Notes under the pieces: model-generated
Database searches by the model: none
The model's input: the letters and a program-made list of their open reading frames with translations, nothing else
What the model was told of the DNA's origin: nothing
Made by a program: the position numbers and the translations under genes
Source: Bradyrhizobium forestalis
Lineage (GTDB): Bacteria; Pseudomonadota; Alphaproteobacteria; Rhizobiales; Xanthobacteraceae
Assembly: GCF_002795245.1 (NCBI RefSeq)
Contig: NZ_PGVG01000011.1
Span: 62,001 to 126,000, forward strand
Length of the DNA stretch: 64,000 bases
Direction of reading: 5' to 3'
Part shown: in pieces, positions 59,544 through 64,000 of the stretch
Position numbering within the stretch: the first letter of the stretch is position 1
How the letters are laid out: each line of letters opens with the position of its first letter

Positions 59544-61004
59544 CTACGCCCCTGCCGCGTTGGTCGCGATCACGTTGCGGTAGAAGCTGGCGCTGAGTTT
59601 CGGCGTGCGGACCTGGGTGTCGAAGTTGACGTGGTACAGCCCAAAACGCTTGTTGAGGCCATACACCCACTCGAAATTGTCCATCAGGCTCCAGAGGAAA
59701 TAGCCGCGCACCGGCACGCCTTCAGTGGTGGCGCGCTGGAGTTGAGCAAGGTAATTGCGCAAATACATGATGCGGTCGGTGTCGTAGATCTTGCCGTCGG
59801 GCCTCACCACGTCGTCGCCGGATGCTCCGTTCTCGCTGATATAGATCGCATCCGTCTTCCAGATCTTTGCCGCCAGCTTCGGCACCCAGTAGATGGTCTC
59901 GGGGCCGACACGCAGCCAGTCCGAATTCATGCGCGGGAACGATTTCGGAATCGGCAACGGCATGAAGCCGCCCTGGTCGGAGGCCACCACGTAGTTCTGC
60001 GGCGCGTAAATGTTGAGGCCGAGGAAGTCGACCGGCGAGGAGATGATCTTGAGCTCCGCATCGGTGAATTTCGGTGCGTTGGGACCGGCGTATTTCAGGA
60101 AGGCGTCGGTATAGCGTCCCGTCATGATGACGTTGAGATAGCCGGCGTTCATCTCGCGCAGCGCGATCTCCGCGGCGCGGACGTTTTCCGGCGTGTCGAT
60201 CGCGGGCGCGCAGGCATCGATGTTCTCGGCCGGCCCCACCTTGGTGCCGCGGCGCCCATGAGCGCGCACCGCCTGCACCGCGAGCCCGTGCGCCAGCGCG
60301 CTGTTGTGCCTGATCTGATTGACGTCGGCTTGCGGCAGCGTCAGGCCCGGCGCGTCGATGCCGATGCCGTAACCGAAATAGACGAAGCGGCCGCTCTCGT
60401 TCAGCGTGAACACGTTCTTGACGCGGTCGGTGAGATGCTCGGCGACATAGGCCGCATAGTCGCCGAAGATCTTGCAGGTCTCCGTCGAGCGCCAGCCGCC
60501 GAAGCGATCCTCAAGCGATTGCGGCAGGTCCCAATGATAGAGCGTCAGCCACGGCTCGATGCCGTTCTTCAGAAGCTCGTCGACGAGACGATTGTAGAAG
60601 TCGAGCCCCTTCGGGTTGGGCTTGCCGTCGCCGTCCGGAAACACCCGCGGCCAGGCCACCGAAAACCGATAGGCCTTGCAGCCGAGCTCCTTGATGAGCG
60701 CGATGTCCTCCTTGTAGCGGTGATAATGCTCATTGGCGCGGTCGCCGGTGGTGCCGTCCTCGATCTTGCCGGGGATGCGCACGAACTTGTCCCAGATCGA
60801 GGCCCCTCGCCCGTCCTCCTTGACCGCGCCCTCCACCTGATAGGACGAGGTCGCCGTGCCCCAGACGAAGCCCGCCGGAAAGCCGTTTCCATTGCGCGGC
60901 AGTGCTGCCGGCTTGGCTTCGACGGCGTCGAGCGCACCGGTCATCGCAGCTGCGGACACCCCCGCGATTTTCGCAAGCTGGCGACGCGAGACCTTGTCCG
61001 TCAT
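59544..61004 (-). CDS. GH1 beta-glucosidase with Tat-type signal
   Basis: 486 residues from ATG 61004 (GGAGG upstream). A twin-arginine signal SRRQLAKIAGVSAAAM lies at residues 5-20. The GH1 barrel follows: FVWGTATSSYQVEGAVKEDG, YRFSVAWPRVFPDGDG, acid/base region FTLNESGRF (usual NEP reads NES, Glu kept), nucleophile YISENGAS near residue 390, and GYFLWSLMDNFEWVYG. It hydrolyses beta-glucosides, exported folded to the periplasm. Monocistronic. Confidence 0.9.
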   Translation of the reverse strand: MTDKVSRRQLAKIAGVSAAAMTGALDAVEAKPAALPRNGNGFPAGFVWGTATSSYQVEGAVKEDGRGASIWDKFVRIPGKIEDGTTGDRANEHYHRYKEDIALIKELGCKAYRFSVAWPRVFPDGDGKPNPKGLDFYNRLVDELLKNGIEPWLTLYHWDLPQSLEDRFGGWRSTETCKIFGDYAAYVAEHLTDRVKNVFTLNESGRFVYFGYGIGIDAPGLTLPQADVNQIRHNSALAHGLAVQAVRAHGRRGTKVGPAENIDACAPAIDTPENVRAAEIALREMNAGYLNVIMTGRYTDAFLKYAGPNAPKFTDAELKIISSPVDFLGLNIYAPQNYVVASDQGGFMPLPIPKSFPRMNSDWLRVGPETIYWVPKLAAKIWKTDAIYISENGASGDDVVRPDGKIYDTDRIMYLRNYLAQLQRATTEGVPVRGYFLWSLMDNFEWVYGLNKRFGLYHVNFDTQVRTPKLSASFYRNVIATNAAGA

Positions 61005-61153
61005 TGATGCTGCCTCCGAAACAATTGTAGCGGTGGCACAATGGCGGGTCGCGGACAATTTGAGAAGCGGCCTTTGGGGACGGCGGATGCAGAATTGCGG
61101 GCGCGAGGGCGCGACATATGCGAGCAGCCCCCAGGAGAGCGCCGACCTCGCGC

Positions 61154-61561
61154 TCAGCGCGAGCGCTTCGGCAATTTTGGCAGCTTGCCGGGATTGAACG
61201 CTGGCACCGGCTCGGCTCGTTCACGTGCCGGCGGCTGCTGTTCCGTCAGAATGAGCGTGCCATGGAGGATCATTCCCGGCACCTGTTGTGCCGTCGCGGT
61301 GTAACGCGCGATCTTGCCGGGGCAGTGTCCTTCGATGTCCAGCGTGAGCTCATCTTCAACGCCGAACACCGTTGCCCGCCCATCGGTGTGACGCTTGGTC
61401 GATACGGTCGCGGTGAAGCGGTCGCCATCAATCTTGCAGGAGCCGTGATACGTCATCAGGCTGTCACGGCCCCAAATCTGGCCGTCTGCGACATGGACGA
61501 TCCCGGTACCCTGGTCGAGCGGCGTCTTGTACCACGCCGCGTAGGTGCCGTCCTTCAGCAT
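61154..61561 (-). CDS. GrlR-like small beta-barrel protein
   Basis: 135 residues from ATG 61561 (GGGAG upstream). LKDGTYAAWYKTPLDQGTGI, GQIWGRDSLMTYHGSCKIDG and VPGMILHGTLILTEQQ match the GrlR-type fold known from T3SS regulators, but such proteins are common in Bradyrhizobium without secretion genes nearby. The final 30 residues are Pro/Arg-rich and probably disordered. Cytoplasmic; ligand and role unknown. Confidence 0.7.
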   Translation of the reverse strand: MLKDGTYAAWYKTPLDQGTGIVHVADGQIWGRDSLMTYHGSCKIDGDRFTATVSTKRHTDGRATVFGVEDELTLDIEGHCPGKIARYTATAQQVPGMILHGTLILTEQQPPARERAEPVPAFNPGKLPKLPKRSR

Positions 61562-61621
61562 GGGAGCAGTCTCCCTGGTAGTGCCACGCGGACAATTGGC
61601 AGCATTAGCGCCAAGAAACGG

Positions 61622-61789
61622 TTAATGACCCGGCCCGTGCCAATCCGGTCTTTCCTTGCGCAGCTCGGCCTCAAGCTCCTCGATGATGCTGTGAAGCAGA
61701 TGCGCGGCAAGCGGATCGGTCACTTCGCGCGCCAAATGCCGGTAACGCGCGATCAGGAATTCCTGCTCTCTCAACTGGCGTTCTGTCAT
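61622..61789 (-). CDS. 55-residue helical protein
   Basis: ATG 61789, with GGAGGG about 9 bases upstream. TERQLREQEFLIARYRHLAR, then LAAHLLHSIIEELEAELRKE is two helices with coiled-coil character and a His-rich end. A common type of short protein in Bradyrhizobium; function unknown. Confidence 0.62.
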   Translation of the reverse strand: MTERQLREQEFLIARYRHLAREVTDPLAAHLLHSIIEELEAELRKERPDWHGPGH

Positions 61790-62091
61790 CACACGGGCCC
61801 TCCGACACATCGACGCGGAAAGGACCGAGCAGTTTCCTTAAACTTTTCGGATCATTTGCCATGGTTTCTGATGGGTTAAGAGGGCCATGCGCGCATCAAG
61901 CTTAGCCCGCGGGGCCGGAGCGATCGCTCATCGTGCGTTTGTGAAACCGCACGATTGCCTGGAGCAGGATCAGGCAAAGCAGAACCGTTTCAGGCAAGAC
62001 CCGGAGGCTCTGCACCGCATAGAACCCGCGCCAACCCGTACAAATACGGGCCCCTGATCTCAGGCAGCAAGCGATCAGAAGGAGCCACGCA

Positions 62092-63051
62092 ATGACCGGG
62101 AGCACCGCACCCACGCGCAATCCCTCGCCCAACGGCCAACCGCCCGTCCCTGGCGTGCAACCCGACGATAGCACGATGTCCGAGCGGCGCGCCGCCGACG
62201 CGGAGATGGCGCGGGTGCTCAGGACCGAACCAACCCGCATGGCCTTGGACGCCTCCGGCGCCGGGATCGCGCACTGGAACCACGATCCATTGCATGACGT
62301 CGTCGAGCCCATGAGCCACCACGTGATCATGGCGTATAACGGCGTGATCCAGCGCATGGAGCGCCGGTCGGGAAAATCGGTTTCGATCGGCACATTTCGC
62401 CCCGGCGTCGTGATCATCATTCCGGAAGGATCGAGCTCCCGATGGGACATTCCGAAGCCCGTCGATGTCGTTCAACTCTACCTTCCGAACACGACACTGA
62501 AGCGCGTTGCCGGCGAAGCCGGAATCGCGGGAGCGACCGACCTGCTGGAGCGGACGGCGCACCCTGACCCCATTACGTCCAGACTGCTCTTGAGTGCAGC
62601 GGATGCGCTCGAAGGCAACGGGGCCCTGGATGCGCTGTTCCGGCATCAGGTGACGGATCTTCTTGCCACGCGCGTCCTGGCTGCGCACACAGGTTCGCCG
62701 GCCACGTTCCATCCGACCATGGGCGGGCTGTCGCCGAAGGTCCTGCTCCGCGCGATCGAACGCTTGCGCTCGGACAGCGATGCGGACGTCTCCCTTGATG
62801 CGCTGGCATCCGATGCCGGCCTCTCGCGCTTTCACTTCTGCCGCGCCTTCAAGGAGAGCACCGGACTCTCGCCGCATGCCTGGCTGCGCCAACACAGGCT
62901 CGAGCAGGCCATGAACAAGCTGCGGGAGAGCGACGAGCCAGTCGTCTCGATCGCTGCCGCGCTCGGCTATTCCTCCCAGACCGCTTTCGCCGCGGCATTC
63001 AGGAAGCTGACCGGCGAAACGCCGAGCGACTGGCGCAGGCGCGTGCGTTAG
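62092..63051 (+). CDS. AraC-family transcriptional regulator
   Basis: 319 residues from ATG 62092 (AAGGAG upstream). An N-terminal cupin-like sensor (DVVEPMSHHVIMAYNGVIQR, GTFRPGVVIIIPEGSSSRWD) and a C-terminal double HTH (VSLDALASDAGLSRFHFCRA, FKESTGLSPHAWLRQHRLEQ, SIAAALGYSSQTAFAAAFRK). It probably controls the flavoprotein gene 500 bp downstream, or itself. Inducer unknown. Confidence 0.9.
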   Translation: MTGSTAPTRNPSPNGQPPVPGVQPDDSTMSERRAADAEMARVLRTEPTRMALDASGAGIAHWNHDPLHDVVEPMSHHVIMAYNGVIQRMERRSGKSVSIGTFRPGVVIIIPEGSSSRWDIPKPVDVVQLYLPNTTLKRVAGEAGIAGATDLLERTAHPDPITSRLLLSAADALEGNGALDALFRHQVTDLLATRVLAAHTGSPATFHPTMGGLSPKVLLRAIERLRSDSDADVSLDALASDAGLSRFHFCRAFKESTGLSPHAWLRQHRLEQAMNKLRESDEPVVSIAAALGYSSQTAFAAAFRKLTGETPSDWRRRVR

Positions 63052-63148
63052 CAGCAATCGCTCTATAGCGACAGCAATCGCTCTGGGGCAGCGGCACGCC
63101 CGATCGGTTAGACCATCACAATGTCCAATCCCACGACGGAGAGAGATG

Positions 63149-63439
63149 ATGATCGGGAAAGATTTCGTCCACCGGCTGGCAACCACCTCGTCACGCAAGG
63201 GTCTCGCGACCGCGGTCGTGTACGGATTGACTCTGACTGTCCGCTTCACTTCAGTCGCGGGTGAAGAGGTGGACATTCCGCCGCAGTTTGTACAACGCGC
63301 TCACCCGATGATCTCTGTCGTGACCGGGGACAGCTCCCGCCTTCCCTACCAGGACTGGGGCCGCAAGCCCGCGCCCTCCATCGTTTTTCGTCAGGGCTGG
63401 CCGCAGGGCCCGCAGCCGCCCGGCTGCCCCCTCCATTAA
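63149..63439 (+). CDS. Doubtful 96-residue frame
   Basis: A good ribosome binding site (GGAGAGAG) stands before ATG 63149, but the translated residues have no clear domain, and the second half (Pro/Arg/Gly-rich) looks non-coding. It could be a short gene with a real N-terminus (GKDFVHRLATTSSRKGLATA) or chance. Otherwise the 63052-63560 gap holds a 13-bp direct repeat (AGCAATCGCTCT-type, 63054 and 63074). Confidence 0.28.
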   Translation: MIGKDFVHRLATTSSRKGLATAVVYGLTLTVRFTSVAGEEVDIPPQFVQRAHPMISVVTGDSSRLPYQDWGRKPAPSIVFRQGWPQGPQPPGCPLH

Positions 63440-63560
63440 GCGCCAGCAAGTTCGTTTCAACCCTTCGCATCGTTGCTGACCGCAACAGGGCTTGCCGCAA
63501 ACCGGTAGCGGCGGCGGCAACGCGCCTGTGTCCAGGAAGAAGAACCAGAGGAGAACGTCA

Positions 63561-64000
63561 ATGCGACTAGTCATCATCGGCGCCGGCTTCGCCGGCATGT
63601 ATGCCGCTCTTTCCGCTGCCCGCCTGCGCGAGATCCAGGGTGTCTCGCCCGACGAACTCGATATCGCGCTGGTCGCGCCCGAGCCGACGCTGGTCGTCCG
63701 CCCACGGCTGTACGAACAAAATCCCGAGACCTTGACGGCACCGCTGCTCGATGTGCTCAAGGCGATCGACGTCAGCTATGTTCAGGGCAGCGTCGACACG
63801 GTCGAGACCCAATCCCGCATGGTGAGGATCGCCACGGCGAAAGGCACCAAGAAGACGCTCTCTTACGATCGCCTCGTGGTCGCCACCGGCAGCCGCCTGT
63901 TCCGCCCGAGCATTCCGGGTCTTGCCGAGCACGGCTTCAGCGTCGACTCGCTCGACGATGCGATTGCGCTCGACAAGCACCTGCATGGCCTCGCCAAGCG
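63561..64000 (+). CDS. NAD(P)H/FAD oxidoreductase, NDH-2-like (cut by window edge)
   Basis: ATG 63561 with GAGGAG upstream; 146 residues are visible and the gene runs off the end. The FAD fold RLVIIGAGFAGMYAALSAA stands at the start, followed by DIALVAPEPTLVVRPRLYEQ and the second-part motif YDRLVVATGSRLFRPSIPGL near residue 110. This is the pyridine nucleotide-disulfide oxidoreductase class, most like type II NADH dehydrogenases or related quinone reductases. The AraC regulator gene upstream is the likely controller. Confidence 0.85.
   Translation, partial: MRLVIIGAGFAGMYAALSAARLREIQGVSPDELDIALVAPEPTLVVRPRLYEQNPETLTAPLLDVLKAIDVSYVQGSVDTVETQSRMVRIATAKGTKKTLSYDRLVVATGSRLFRPSIPGLAEHGFSVDSLDDAIALDKHLHGLAK

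Noticed and set aside
59439..61007. Plus-strand 522-codon open frame opposite the GH1 gene
   Set aside because: No protein-like motif; the minus-strand GH1 barrel is complete.

Overview
The window looks like a chromosome segment of Bradyrhizobium or a very close relative (Alphaproteobacteria, Nitrobacteraceae). This rests on high GC, the protein families and their phrasing (GcrA-like regulator, phasin, BMP-type purine transporter, many short conserved Bradyrhizobium-like proteins) and several dispersed palindromic repeats that I associate with this genus. No rRNA, tRNA or CRISPR array was recognised.

1-11 kb is an accessory, partly decayed region. It opens with phage debris: a terminase ATPase half fused to an unrelated tail, an M23 peptidase fragment and a frameshifted two-domain secreted-protein pseudogene. 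It continues with a tiny membrane peptide coupled to a phage-type small protein, a PheA/TfdB-type flavin monooxygenase, an N-terminal AHH-nuclease protein with an Imm11-family gene beside it, a DUF4261 gene, and several short overlapping gene pairs. Seven same-orientation copies of one composite repeat (GC-rich hairpin, about 17-19 nt, then a roughly 40-nt conserved core) separate these genes and are not seen in the other 53 kb. This repeat-delimited, cassette-like layout with a toxin/immunity pair is the most unusual part of the window.

11-31 kb is mostly ordinary chromosome: an NRAMP-family transporter with an altered metal motif, arginase, a CHASE2-PAS-GGDEF-EAL protein in an operon with FecR and divergent from a TpsB outer-membrane transporter, an alpha/beta hydrolase, a small cytochrome c, a phasin, a GcrA-like protein beside an S24/XRE repressor with candidate operators, a quinone oxidoreductase, and a CoxD/CoxE-like AAA+/VWA pair.

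31-49 kb holds a purine uptake and breakdown region: allantoate amidohydrolase-type hydrolase, guanine deaminase-like enzyme, a possible Tsx-like outer-membrane channel, a four-gene BMP-type nucleoside ABC transporter, 8-oxoguanine deaminase, a two-gene xanthine dehydrogenase-like molybdoenzyme, an OHCU decarboxylase/HIU hydrolase fusion, PuuE allantoinase and a DUF3830 protein. Together these could carry purines from outside the cell to allantoate and beyond; no uricase is visible.

49-51 kb is a mosaic of intergenic repeats including a perfect 32-bp inverted repeat. 51-64 kb carries a ClC channel, a class II aldolase, a MarC remnant, a stress group (DUF892, Hsp20, Lon, a 51-aa basic protein), an HU protein, a thiolase remnant, a Tat-exported GH1 glucosidase, a GrlR-like protein, an AraC regulator and the start of an NDH-2-like flavoprotein cut by the window edge.
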